DNA from: a virus | IMG/VR virus record: IMGVR_UViG_3300002917_000009 | Location: 1 to 25,549 of that record | Direction: 5' to 3' (one strand) | Length of the DNA: 25,549 bases | In this document: positions 8,046 to 14,845 of the stretch, piece by piece | How positions within the stretch are numbered: the stretch's first letter is position 1 | How the letters are laid out: each line of letters begins with the position of its first letter | Notes under the pieces: generated by a model | What the model saw: only the letters and a program-made list of their open reading frames with translations | The model's database searches: none | What the model was told of the DNA's origin: nothing | Program-made: the position numbers and the translations under genes

Positions 8046-8459
8046 TTATTTTAGCTGTTCAACTATACCGGCAACTGTAAATGTACCGGTAAAAGTACCT
8101 GTCAGTTGTGCTGTTATAGTGGTCGCCGTGTCCGGATTTATTAAGTCTGTTGCTGTTCCTAGAGTATTAATAGCAGTAGCCGTAACAATCATAGTTCTTA
8201 CTCCCGCGTTCTGTGTCCAGCTAATTGTGTAATTTGCCGTTCCCGTCACCGCGGCAGTGGCAAAAATATCAGCTGTAATACGGAATAAACTTGTGCCATT
8301 AACTGTGGTGTATAGGGTAGTAGCCGCCCCATCAACAACTGTAAGCCCAGTACGATTATCCAGTCCATAGATAGCCGGTACTCCCGCCCCAGCCGTGGCT
8401 ACGTTGTTATAATTAGCGATTTTAGGTAACGCTGTAATACCTGTAAGTAGTATTGCCAT
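8046..8459 (-). CDS. Small beta-rich structural protein, unknown
   Basis: 137 residues, rich in Thr, Ala and Val, with alternating beta segments (TADIFATAAVTGTANYTISW, then TMIVTATAINTLGTATDL, and AQLTGTFTGTFTVAGIVEQL). It has no Cys and no charged clusters, the composition of phage head-decoration or fibre proteins. It lies between an HNH gene and the LamG protein in the late operon, so a virion role is likely. I recognise no named family. Its start, MAILLTGITALPK, resembles the MAIL- opening of the hub gene at 3089. Confidence 0.65.
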   Translation of the reverse strand: MAILLTGITALPKIANYNNVATAGAGVPAIYGLDNRTGLTVVDGAATTLYTTVNGTSLFRITADIFATAAVTGTANYTISWTQNAGVRTMIVTATAINTLGTATDLINPDTATTITAQLTGTFTGTFTVAGIVEQLK

Positions 8460-8463
8460 AGAA

Positions 8464-9060
8464 TTATGTGTAAACTAAATTAATATTTTTATTTGCGAAT
8501 GTGTCTGTTTGTTTGTGACAATCAAGACAGAGTGAAAGTCCATTAGATAACTCAAATCTTAATTCAGGAGAATAGGCAAACTGTTTAATGTGGTGAGCGT
8601 TTAGAGTTCCGCCCTTTTGTCCACATTCCTGACAAGTATAATCGTCCCGTTCAAAAACTGTCCTACGCCAATTTTTATACTCAAATGAGTTTCTAATTAA
8701 GGCATTGATTGAAGAAATTCCGCCCTTCCAGAAAGGACTCTTATCCCCCTTTTTAGATTCGCTTAGATGCCTTCGTTGTTCTATAGTTAAACTATATTTA
8801 TTTCCTTTTGCTCTTTGGTTTCCTACTAAACTTTGACTTATTTTAAGCCGTGTTTCTAAGGGATATTTTTTACCAGTATTGATTTGAATTAATTTTTCTT
8901 TTGTTTTTTCGCTGTGTTTTTTATTAAAGAAAGGGTTTCTACTACCACTATATTTTTCAGCCCGTTCTTGTTTTTTTTCATCAGTCCAAAATTTAAGACA
9001 ACTTATTCTGGCTTTTCTTTTTGATTCTTCAGATTTAGGTTTACCTTTTGGGTAAGACAT
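8464..9060 (-). CDS. HNH homing endonuclease with NUMOD3 repeats
   Basis: 198 residues. The N-terminal half carries NUMOD3-like DNA-binding repeats, short Gly-Lys motifs each followed by a basic helix: YPKGKPKSEESKRKA, NPFFNKKHSEKTKEKL, NTGKKYPLETRLKISQSL and a further one ending in FWKGG. The C-terminal HNH nuclease has WRRTVFERDDYTCQECG, LNAHHIKQFAYSPELRF, NGLSLCLDCHKQT; the two CxxC pairs hold a structural zinc, and the His-His pair belongs to the active site. It lies between two structural genes with 3-4 nt on each side, so it is free-standing and breaks nothing. Domain order differs from the HNH-AP2 genes, so it arrived independently. Confidence 0.92.
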   Translation of the reverse strand: MSYPKGKPKSEESKRKARISCLKFWTDEKKQERAEKYSGSRNPFFNKKHSEKTKEKLIQINTGKKYPLETRLKISQSLVGNQRAKGNKYSLTIEQRRHLSESKKGDKSPFWKGGISSINALIRNSFEYKNWRRTVFERDDYTCQECGQKGGTLNAHHIKQFAYSPELRFELSNGLSLCLDCHKQTDTFANKNINLVYT

Positions 9061-9063
9061 ATT

Positions 9064-9582
9064 TTAACTGTATAAAACATTAAAGAAACAATCTGCGCTC
9101 CCCGCCGTTTTTGTTGCAGCAGTTGAAGAATTAGAAACTGAAATACCTGTGCCAAATTGAATGGGCAATTGTCCTAAGTCCAAACTGAAGTTTGAAGAGG
9201 CAGGAACAGTGAAGGTAATGATAGGAACCGCAGTGTCCGCAGGAACCGTCGCGGAATTGAATACTTGGATAAACTGGGAAGAAACTCTATTGCTATACCC
9301 GAATATTCCATACAAATTGCCCGCGGCAGCTTTAATGACGTGACTGGCTTCCAGGGCGGTTGACTGCACCATTGAAGCCGCATAAGCAGCTACTGACAAC
9401 GGTTTAATAGCCACCCCCGCAACGTTATTAGTTAAGTCCTCACCGGCTAAAAGCGTACCCTGAGTGATTTTAAGATTAGCGTTGACGTCCATATTTAACG
9501 CCCCAGGTGTCCCGTCGGTAAGAGTGGGAGCCGAAGCGTTATAAACCGCGGGCATCCCTCTGGTTGTGGCTATTGTGGCCAT
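9064..9582 (-). CDS. Beta-rich virion accessory protein, unknown
   Basis: 172 residues, Ala/Thr/Ser-rich. The pattern ASHVIKAAAGNLYGIFGYSN, then QFIQVFNSATVPADTAVPII and a closing FSLDLGQLPIQFGTGISVSN is common in phage structural proteins coded next to capsid genes, but I cannot attach a named function. A clear ribosome site, AAAGGA, lies upstream of the ATG at 9582. The gene follows the 9586 gene by 3 nt. A head fibre or tail decoration role is inferred from composition and location. Confidence 0.68.
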   Translation of the reverse strand: MATIATTRGMPAVYNASAPTLTDGTPGALNMDVNANLKITQGTLLAGEDLTNNVAGVAIKPLSVAAYAASMVQSTALEASHVIKAAAGNLYGIFGYSNRVSSQFIQVFNSATVPADTAVPIITFTVPASSNFSLDLGQLPIQFGTGISVSNSSTAATKTAGSADCFFNVLYS

Positions 9583-9585
9583 ATT

Positions 9586-10029
9586 TTATTCCTTTAATCC
9601 TGGAAATTCTGTCTCAGTGACTGCGACAGATTCCTTAACTTTTTTAGGTCGACCTCGTGAAACTGAAACTTCTGCGACAGGTTTTGATTTTTCCTTAACA
9701 TTCATCAATTCCCGATCGATATCAGAGGACCGGACTTCTGCTCCTGGCTCCATGATGCAAAGTTTTGTCATCTTGGCCCGTTCATAAGTATCATCAATCG
9801 CTTTATTGTTCCGATCCAATTCACGGTTAATTAAATGCTTGGCTAAATGTTCCGCGCGCCAATCTTCCATATATTCCGATTGTCCTGGCAGGAAGGTTTC
9901 AGGTTGGCCATCCCATTTACAATTTTCGTCGACTGTTTCGACTAATTCTTGACTCTTAGGATGCGGCCACATGTAAGGCACGCCAGAGAATGGTTGTTTC
10001 GAAAAATTCACAAACAAAATTGTTTTCAC
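9586..10029 (-). CDS. Capsid-proximal hypothetical protein with RGRPKK motif, GTG start
   Basis: 147 residues from GTG at 10029. The start is fixed by GAAAGG with a 7-nt spacer. The segment from about 40 to 75 (QPETFLPGQSEYMEDWRAEH, then LAKHLINREL) resembles proteins often found beside phage capsid genes, with no known role. Near the C-terminus, SRGRPKKVKE is an AT-hook-like basic motif, which may be chance. It is one of only two genes here with the composite leader element (10037-10080), the other being the scaffold gene, so it may be expressed at a high or specially timed level. Confidence 0.7.
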   Translation of the reverse strand: MKTILFVNFSKQPFSGVPYMWPHPKSQELVETVDENCKWDGQPETFLPGQSEYMEDWRAEHLAKHLINRELDRNNKAIDDTYERAKMTKLCIMEPGAEVRSSDIDRELMNVKEKSKPVAEVSVSRGRPKKVKESVAVTETEFPGLKE

Positions 10030-10036
10030 AGAATTA

Positions 10037-10080
10037 CCTTTCGTGTCCGTAGGGTGAAGCGGACTTAATTTATACTCCCC
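10037..10080 (-). promoter_or_regulatory. Composite leader element, copy 2 (16-mer + hairpin + ribosome site)
   Basis: Reading the minus strand: GGGGAGTATAAATTAA at 10080-10065, then without a gap a hairpin GTCCG-CTTCACCCTA-CGGAC at 10064-10045, then AC and the ribosome site GAAAGG at 10042-10037, 7 nt before the GTG. The same layout occurs at 13929-13887 with a different stem sequence. TATAAATT resembles the T4-type late promoter core TATAAATA. If so, the transcript would begin near the base of the hairpin. An RNA element is the alternative. Seen directly: the repeat, the hairpin and the adjacency. Function is inferred. Confidence 0.6.
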
Positions 10081-10087
10081 TAATTGA

Positions 10088-10139
10088 GGCGGTCTTTATG
10101 GGAAGACCGCCAGAACCACTAGCTTGAGAGAAGCTTAGT
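10088..10139 (-). other. Two tandem hairpins between HNH gene and leader element
   Basis: On the minus strand, ACTAAGCTT-CTCTC-AAGCTAGT (10139-10118, 8 pairs with one bulge) is followed by GGCGGTCTT-CCCATA-AAGACCGCC (10111-10088, about 9 pairs). Neither is followed by a T-run, so they are not classical intrinsic terminators. They may protect or process the transcript end after the HNH gene. Confidence 0.5.
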
Positions 10140-10144
10140 TTAAT

Positions 10145-10663
10145 TTAATCTTTACTGAAGTTTAATGTGAAACAGAATTGACATTTAGGACACTTAACTT
10201 CGGAACTATGTTTACTTGAATGCCATTTTCGTTCAGTAAGTTCTAAGTTTTCTGGTCTATTATCGCTTCTATTTCCGTTTTTGTGATGGACAATTTCATT
10301 AGAAGTAAGACTTCTGTTTAAAATTTGTGACATTACCAAACGGTGTTCAAAAATATATCCGCTTTTTCCGCTCATTGGATTATCTGGCATCCAAAGATGA
10401 ACATATCCTTGATTTTTACGTCTTTTAGAAAAATAGCTTTTAGGTTTACCTTTATGGGCAAGACCTATTTTTTTAAGAACTTCAAGCGAATTATGATGCC
10501 CTTTCACGAAACGTGATGGTCTTAACTCTATTCCATATAAATGAAGGCAGTCAGTTACTGTTTTAGTACTTCGCTTTAATTCATAAGCAATTTTTCTAAT
10601 TGATTTCCTTTTTTCACAATATTCTTCTTTTAAAGAACTTTCTTGGATAGGATTGCTTATCAT
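10145..10663 (-). CDS. HNH endonuclease with N-terminal helix-turn-helix
   Basis: 172 residues. Residues 8-50 resemble a helix-turn-helix ([20 protein letters not shown], then [15 protein letters not shown]). The nuclease core follows: [46 protein letters not shown], the HNH-3 layout with His-His and Asn. The C-terminus has a Cys pair (VKCPKCQF) that could bind zinc. It stands alone between the gene starting at 11437 and the leader of the 10029 gene, breaking neither. Its start codon lies within the 39-bp palindrome at 10657-10695, which suggests its own control. A third HNH type in this window. Confidence 0.88.
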   Translation of the reverse strand: MISNPIQESSLKEEYCEKRKSIRKIAYELKRSTKTVTDCLHLYGIELRPSRFVKGHHNSLEVLKKIGLAHKGKPKSYFSKRRKNQGYVHLWMPDNPMSGKSGYIFEHRLVMSQILNRSLTSNEIVHHKNGNRSDNRPENLELTERKWHSSKHSSEVKCPKCQFCFTLNFSKD

Positions 10664-10695
10664 ATATAGTATTAATTATTATACCTATATGATAA
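10657..10695 (-). promoter_or_regulatory. 39-bp near-palindrome over HNH start, with -10 box inside
   Basis: Minus strand: TTATCATATA-GGTAT, a short AT loop, then ATAC-TATATATGATAA. The arms pair over about 15 positions with one mismatch and one bulge. The right arm contains the HNH start codon (ATG at 10663). The left arm contains GGTATAAT, a good -10 box; no convincing -35 is seen. As RNA, read-through transcripts would hide the start in a stem, while transcripts begun at this -10 would lack the left arm. As DNA, it could be an operator. Confidence 0.5.
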
Positions 10696-10714
10696 CACAG
10701 TCTACCTAACATCC

Positions 10715-11437
10715 CTAATCTATTTGTAAAAATACAGGGACATTCTTTGCATCCACGCCGACTTTCATGGTGTAACCGACAACCGGTAATACACCAGTAA
10801 AAGCAGTCACCGAACCGGCGGCTGAAGGTACGCCACCAAGTAGGGAACCGACAATTGCGGTGCCGGAACTTAGAGCGGAATAACAACCATGAGTCTGTAC
10901 CCATCCGAACTGGGCGTTGGTGATAGGAGCAACTGCACCGCCGACGATTGTGCCGGTCAGTGTGGTCACTGGAGCCTGCAAGACGCCAGAGTACGGATTA
11001 AGCACCAAATCAACGATGGAGGCTGCTGTACCCGCGACCTGTACTGGATCGCTTAAGTTGATAGTTCCAGCTACGGCATTAGTAATTGCCGCATGACCGG
11101 AGATCAGATAGGCAAACCCGTTGCCTGGTGTGGTGTTGATGTTGGCGTAACCCATAGCATACTGGTTGGCCGTAACCGAAGTTGCGCCCATAGTAACACT
11201 GATGGAGGTTGCCCCAATCGCAAACGCGGTTGGAGTCAAGGTCTGGTTGCCTGCAACCACAGCAGGCGATTGCAAGAGGTTACCGGAAACCAGTGTCACG
11301 CCACCTGCAAGAGCGTAGCGGAAGATACGGCCGTCGGCTGATTCAATCTTTTGACCTAGGGTCATCAACTGAACCGAATCGTTGCTGTATAGTCCACCAT
11401 GTCCGACAAGGGTTGCACTAGATAATTGTGTTGACAT
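10715..11437 (-). CDS. Putative capsid decoration / head accessory protein
   Basis: 240 residues, poor in charge, rich in Gly, Ala, Thr and Val. It opens MSTQLSSATLVGHGGLYSND, then ADGRIFRYALAGGVTLVSGN, and continues with short beta repeats (FAIGATSISVTMGATSVTAN, FAYLISGHAAI, PITNAQFGWVQTHGCYSAL). Proteins with this DGRIFRYA opening are common directly after phage capsid genes, and I infer a decoration or major accessory head role. It lies two genes after the capsid gene. There is no Shine-Dalgarno in its AT-rich leader. No enzymatic motif. Confidence 0.66.
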   Translation of the reverse strand: MSTQLSSATLVGHGGLYSNDSVQLMTLGQKIESADGRIFRYALAGGVTLVSGNLLQSPAVVAGNQTLTPTAFAIGATSISVTMGATSVTANQYAMGYANINTTPGNGFAYLISGHAAITNAVAGTINLSDPVQVAGTAASIVDLVLNPYSGVLQAPVTTLTGTIVGGAVAPITNAQFGWVQTHGCYSALSSGTAIVGSLLGGVPSAAGSVTAFTGVLPVVGYTMKVGVDAKNVPVFLQID

Positions 11438-11463
11438 AATAGTGAAGAATTAATAATAAGAAC

Positions 11464-11982
11464 TTAGCTGGCGGCAAAAGTACCGGAAATTGCGGTCATC
11501 CACCACGCCGTACCATCACAAGCGATGGAGATTGTATCTCCCACGATTGCCGTGGCCTGAGTATTGGTAAGAGTAGTGGTTGAAGTAAGCACCGTACCTG
11601 AAGCAGATGTCTTAAAGTGAATGACACCTGTCGCACTTGTCACTGTAAATCCCGCTGTGGTATTAGCGGTGACAAACGTGAAGTATGCTCCACTGTTGGT
11701 AGATTCTGCTGGGAGTGTCCACGAAGGACTGCCACTGGTAGAACGATTGATACAAACCTTGCCGGAGTCGGCCGAAGTTAAGACAATCGTTGCCCCAACT
11801 AAGGCACTAAGTTGCACCGCCCGAACTTGCGGACCGCTTGGCGCATTAGTGAACGCCGGAGCCGCTCCGCTCAAAGTAAGCGCGCCGCTGATCGTAGTTG
11901 CACCGCCCAATGTTACCGTTTTATTGGTGGAAAAACCATTGAGCTGGGTAAACGGATCGTAACCTTCATATTGCATTGCCAT
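11464..11982 (-). CDS. Head fibre / decoration-like beta-rich protein
   Basis: 172 residues. A short N-terminal segment (MAMQYEGYDPFTQLNGFST) precedes a beta domain with VLTSADSGKVCIN, SPSWTLPAES and YFTFVTANTTAGFTV, a pattern frequent in phage proteins coded just after the capsid gene. Role in decorating the capsid is inferred. AAAGGA lies 6 nt before the ATG, but the site can be paired in a hairpin (11988-12011). It begins 32 nt after the capsid stop and ends with TAG. Confidence 0.68.
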   Translation of the reverse strand: MAMQYEGYDPFTQLNGFSTNKTVTLGGATTISGALTLSGAAPAFTNAPSGPQVRAVQLSALVGATIVLTSADSGKVCINRSTSGSPSWTLPAESTNSGAYFTFVTANTTAGFTVTSATGVIHFKTSASGTVLTSTTTLTNTQATAIVGDTISIACDGTAWWMTAISGTFAAS

Positions 11983-11987
11983 AATTT

Positions 11988-12011
11988 ATCCTTTCTTTTC
12001 CTGTTAAGGAT
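11988..12011 (-). promoter_or_regulatory. Hairpin pairing the ribosome site of the 11982 gene
   Basis: Minus strand ATCCTT (12011-12006), a 12-nt loop, AAGGAT (11993-11988). The right arm contains the AGGA ribosome site of the next gene. Six pairs only, so stability is modest. It could lower translation relative to the capsid gene. No T-run follows, so it is not a terminator. Confidence 0.35.
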
Positions 12012-12014
12012 TAA

Positions 12015-13061
12015 TTACGTTGATGTAATTCCTGTAAGCTTGCCGTGTCTTTTCGGATTCTGGGTGATGAACTGTCCACCAAGGTAGATGTGACCTACCA
12101 CCGAAGCCGAGTTGATCGGTTTGATCCAACCGGACCAGGAGAAGCCCAGTCCCAACGGAGTGTTATAATCATTGCCATCAATTACGAATTTGTATTTAAT
12201 AGCATCCGTCATAGCAACAGGCAGAGCGTAGAAATCCAAGAAGTCTTCGTTAACGAAAGCCAACTGTTGAGCAGTTGATTTTTCATCAGCGAGAATCGGA
12301 AATCCTTTGAAGTACAATCCTGTAAAACCAGTACCGGTGTAAAGACCCTGTCCTGGCTTATCAATTCGGCCACCTTTTTTAACAATCGAGAAATCTTTAA
12401 CGACGCGCTCTTGCGGTTGTAAAAGTGTTTCGTAGAAGTTAAAAACTGCCGGAGTAGTCAAACCAAGAGTTGGTTTGATCGAACCGGATGTGATGTTGTT
12501 GTAAAGAGTAGACATCTTTGGCAACGAAATCACACCAGAGGAAGCGGTAACCGTCCCTTTTAGTGTGGTATTGGTTGAACGAGCAAGTCCGCCGATGTTG
12601 GCAACGTTTGTGCCATCATCAACCAAAGCTGCAAGCCCCAACGGGTCTTTGCTGTTATTGCCTGTACCGTCCGCGTAAGCAATGGTGCCAAGGTTATCAG
12701 CCATGTCTTGAGCGGTTGAAGCTGTTTCGACATCAATCAAATCTATGACTTTGGTTTCATCTACCGCGTTGACCGATAATTCGTCGAGCGGTAAGGCTAC
12801 GGTAATCTGATAAAATGCCGGACTAAAAGCCAGCAAGTTGCGAGTTTGTGAAGAAGTCGTGGAGAATTGATCGAAGCCGCCGAAAGATGTCCCAGTAGTA
12901 TTGGTTGAAAGTTTCACTGGAAACTTCAGCGTTTCACCTTTCCACTTCTTGGTTGCTGACAAGATTCGTGTCAGCAATACGTTCGAGTTCAAAACGGTGT
13001 CGACAACCGCCGGCATGATTTTGAAATACGTCACAGATAGAACTCTGTTAGTAAACGTCAT
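12015..13061 (-). CDS. Major capsid protein (HK97-fold type)
   Basis: 348 residues, following the scaffold gene by 20 nt, the usual order. The N-terminal region (LNSNVLLTRILSATKKWKGE) leads into a beta segment FPVKLSTNTTGTSFGGFDQF and AFYQITVALPLDELSVNAVD, an arrangement typical of the N-arm and E-loop side of HK97-like capsid proteins. The central helix includes TASTAQDMADNLGTIAYADG. The closing part contains GFTGLYFKGFPILADEK and FYALPVAMTDAIKYKFVIDG. It forms the icosahedral shell, probably cleared of scaffold during maturation. No protease gene is seen in the window. The leader is AT-rich without a good Shine-Dalgarno; coupling to the scaffold gene is possible. Confidence 0.83.
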   Translation of the reverse strand: MTFTNRVLSVTYFKIMPAVVDTVLNSNVLLTRILSATKKWKGETLKFPVKLSTNTTGTSFGGFDQFSTTSSQTRNLLAFSPAFYQITVALPLDELSVNAVDETKVIDLIDVETASTAQDMADNLGTIAYADGTGNNSKDPLGLAALVDDGTNVANIGGLARSTNTTLKGTVTASSGVISLPKMSTLYNNITSGSIKPTLGLTTPAVFNFYETLLQPQERVVKDFSIVKKGGRIDKPGQGLYTGTGFTGLYFKGFPILADEKSTAQQLAFVNEDFLDFYALPVAMTDAIKYKFVIDGNDYNTPLGLGFSWSGWIKPINSASVVGHIYLGGQFITQNPKRHGKLTGITST

Positions 13062-13081
13062 AAGTTAAGAGTTAATTATAA

Positions 13082-13882
13082 TTACCAGACTTTGTGCAAT
13101 CCTTTTTGAATATCCTCATGGGTCAGGTAATCACGGGCCGGAGCTTCACCTTTGTTGGTGCTGGTAGTAGAGGCGGCTAATTCCTTGCGGGCATCAGTTT
13201 TCTTCTTGCCCTCGGTTTCAGCCACTCGATCTTCCAAAAGCATAATATTATAGGCTTTAGTAAAATCGATATTCCCGTTTAAATCAGTCGGCATATCTCT
13301 GATGGCAATCGCTTTCAGGCGATTTTCATCAAAAGTTTTGCCGCTGTCTTTCAGTGATTGGACGGAAGTTTCAACCCATGTCTCCCAACGCTTATTTTCA
13401 GCTTCCACCGCTTGCCTTCCGGCCTCAATACGGCCTTCGTATTCGGCAATGGCTTCGTCCTTAATTCGTTGGGCTTCCGTATCACGTTCCAGTAAATATT
13501 CTTTATAAAGTTCGGGATCATCCCCATAAACTTTCTTAAAAAATTCGCTGGGTTTTATATCACCCCTAAGTAAGGGTGAAAATTTGTCTTCCAAGCTTTG
13601 AATGCGGCCTTCGTATTCGGCTTTAGTTTCGCCGATGGCCTGTTCCAATTTGGTTTGCCATTCCCGTTCACGTTCCTGCCAGCGGGGATGGTCTTTGAAG
13701 GGTAATCCTTTATCTGATTGAGTATTGTCCCCCTCAACCGGCGGGGTTTCGTCCTTTGATTTGGTTTCAGCGGTCGCTTCTGGCGCAGTTTTCTCTGCGT
13801 CGCTAGCGGTAATGGTTTCATCACCGTTAGGCAATTCGGCCGGTTTTGACAGTTCTTCTTCTGTCATATTCTCAAAATCCAT
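13082..13882 (-). CDS. Capsid scaffold protein
   Basis: 266 residues, acidic at the N-terminus (MDFENMTEEELSKPAELPNG) and then long charged helices: WQEREREWQTKLEQAIGETK, RIQSLEDKFSPLLRGDIKPS, YLLERDTEAQRIKDEAIAEY. A short basic C-terminal segment (DYLTHEDIQKGLHKVW) is the usual capsid-contact end in scaffold proteins. Position directly before the capsid gene supports the call. It nucleates procapsid assembly and is then removed. It has the strongest translation signal in the window, GAAAGGA 5-6 nt from ATG, preceded by the composite leader element (13887-13929). Confidence 0.82.
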   Translation of the reverse strand: MDFENMTEEELSKPAELPNGDETITASDAEKTAPEATAETKSKDETPPVEGDNTQSDKGLPFKDHPRWQEREREWQTKLEQAIGETKAEYEGRIQSLEDKFSPLLRGDIKPSEFFKKVYGDDPELYKEYLLERDTEAQRIKDEAIAEYEGRIEAGRQAVEAENKRWETWVETSVQSLKDSGKTFDENRLKAIAIRDMPTDLNGNIDFTKAYNIMLLEDRVAETEGKKKTDARKELAASTTSTNKGEAPARDYLTHEDIQKGLHKVW

Positions 13883-13886
13883 ACTA

Positions 13887-13929
13887 TCCTTTCTCGCTTG
13901 GGTGAGTTGCGAGTTAATTTATACTCCCC
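13887..13929 (-). promoter_or_regulatory. Composite leader element, copy 1 (before scaffold gene)
   Basis: Minus strand: GGGGAGTATAAATTAA at 13929-13914, directly joined to a hairpin CTCGC-AACTCACCCAA-GCGAG at 13913-13893, then AAAGGA at 13892-13887 and the scaffold ATG at 13882. The 16-mer is identical to copy 2, the stem differs by compensating changes, and the loop keeps TCACCC. This makes the stem a real conserved structure. Candidate late promoter with a 5' hairpin, or an RNA control element. Confidence 0.62.
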
Positions 13930-13937
13930 GAAACTTA

Positions 13938-14048
13938 TTAAACTGCTGGTTCAGCAGGAGCTTCTGTTGCCGGCACATCTGGTGTTACCGGAACTTCAGG
14001 AGCTACTGGGGCCATTTCTTCTTCTTCTGGCATGATATTTTCTTTCAT
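13938..14048 (-). CDS. Pro/Glu/Ala-rich small protein
   Basis: 36 residues, MKENIMPEEEEMAPVAPEVP followed by alternating Pro-Ala-Glu and ending AEPAV. It lies between the gene at 14063 and the scaffold leader, within the late operon. Low complexity and acidic, with no fold expected. A second ATG at codon 6 is possible. It may be a disordered head protein or a translated linker; evidence is the open frame, tight spacing (14 nt) and operon position only. Confidence 0.5.
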   Translation of the reverse strand: MKENIMPEEEEMAPVAPEVPVTPDVPATEAPAEPAV

Positions 14049-14062
14049 ATTAATTATATTAA

Positions 14063-14176
14063 TTATGGTTTCTTCATTCGCTCGGTCACGATTTCGTCGT
14101 AATTATCCGGCGGAATCATGGCGGCACCGATATTATTGGCTTCTAAATCGTTCTCTTGTTCTTTAGTTAGTTTCAT
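14063..14176 (-). CDS. Small acidic protein, unknown
   Basis: 37 residues, MKLTKEQENDLEANNIGAAM then PPDNYDEIVTERMKKP. Its ATG overlaps the TGA of the upstream gene (ATGA), which supports it as real and coupled. No family recognised. Lies in the run of very small genes between portal and scaffold. Confidence 0.55.
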   Translation of the reverse strand: MKLTKEQENDLEANNIGAAMIPPDNYDEIVTERMKKP

Positions 14177-14313
14177 TTCATACTCTTTTTTATTGCAGAT
14201 GTCTGCTTACCTAACTTGTCCCTTAGATCGACCTTTTGGAACTTAACTTTTATAGACTTAACCGGAGCTACCTGCTCACCCTTTTTCATTATCTTTTGAA
14301 CTAGTTTGTCCAT
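14173..14313 (-). CDS. Small basic protein, unknown
   Basis: 46 residues, Lys-rich (MDKLVQKIMKKGEQVAPVKS, then KVKFQKVDLRDKLGKQTSAI). It starts 1 nt after the stop of the 14315 gene and its TGA overlaps the next ATG. Like its upstream neighbour it is strongly basic, so it may bind DNA or the acidic scaffold. That is inference; no family is recognised. Confidence 0.55.
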   Translation of the reverse strand: MDKLVQKIMKKGEQVAPVKSIKVKFQKVDLRDKLGKQTSAIKKSMK

Positions 14314-14314
14314 A

Positions 14315-14584
14315 TTATTTGATAGATTTCTTTATGGCTTTAATTTGTTTCTTAACCTTATCGGCCACATCCGGTTTAGAATCCTTCAGTTTTTTAGCGA
14401 CATCCTTAGCCGCTTTTAAATGCTCCTTGGCATGAGGCAGGTTATATTGCGCTGATTTTAAGAGTTTTGGTATACCTTTCATAGAATCTACTTCCGCCCG
14501 ATGATTTAAATGACGTTTGCTCATAATTTTGTCACTAGCGGTTACGGGCTTAGTTTCGTGCTGGTGACCCATTGGATCGGACAT
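14315..14584 (-). CDS. Lys-rich basic small protein, unknown
   Basis: 89 residues. The N-terminus holds His and Met (MSDPMGHQHETKPVTASDKI). From residue 40 on it is an amphipathic Lys/Ala helix (HAKEHLKAAKDVAKKLKDSK, then DKVKKQIKAIKKSIK), resembling small DNA-binding or virion core proteins. It lies between portal and scaffold. Ends in TAA, 1 nt before the next gene. Nothing indicates an enzyme. Confidence 0.62.
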   Translation of the reverse strand: MSDPMGHQHETKPVTASDKIMSKRHLNHRAEVDSMKGIPKLLKSAQYNLPHAKEHLKAAKDVAKKLKDSKPDVADKVKKQIKAIKKSIK

Positions 14585-14587
14585 ATA

Positions 14588-14842
14588 CTAGAATCCTTGG
14601 ATGCCGTTGGGATTATTCTTGTTTCCGGCATTACTTTTTGTCCCTAAGGCTTTTTTAATGGCCATAATTTGATGAAAGATCGGAATTGCATGTCCCAAAA
14701 GTCCATGTACCGCATCACTGTGTTGCGTTGGTGGCAATTGAGAGGCCATCTGTTGGCCTTGAATCAAGGGATGAGGTTGTGGAGCCTGCGGCTGTTGGCT
14801 TGGCTGTTGTGGCGGCATCGGCCGCATGTTGATTGGATTCAT
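14588..14842 (-). CDS. Pro/Gln-rich small protein after portal
   Basis: 84 residues. The first 40 are Pro/Gln-rich and disordered (MNPINMRPMPPQQPSQQPQA). A helix follows at about 45-68 (AVHGLLGHAIPIFHQIMAIKKAL), then a Gly/Asn tail. Composition matches the disordered C-terminus of the portal protein just upstream, so it may have split from it or been duplicated. Three nt from the portal stop. Ends with TAG. Confidence 0.6.
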   Translation of the reverse strand: MNPINMRPMPPQQPSQQPQAPQPHPLIQGQQMASQLPPTQHSDAVHGLLGHAIPIFHQIMAIKKALGTKSNAGNKNNPNGIQGF

Positions 14843-14845
14843 AAA

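Noticed and set aside
10088-10111. GC-rich hairpin as an intrinsic terminator
   Set aside because: No T-run follows it on the minus strand.
12563-12748. Plus-strand frame within the capsid gene
   Set aside because: Antisense shadow with no independent support.
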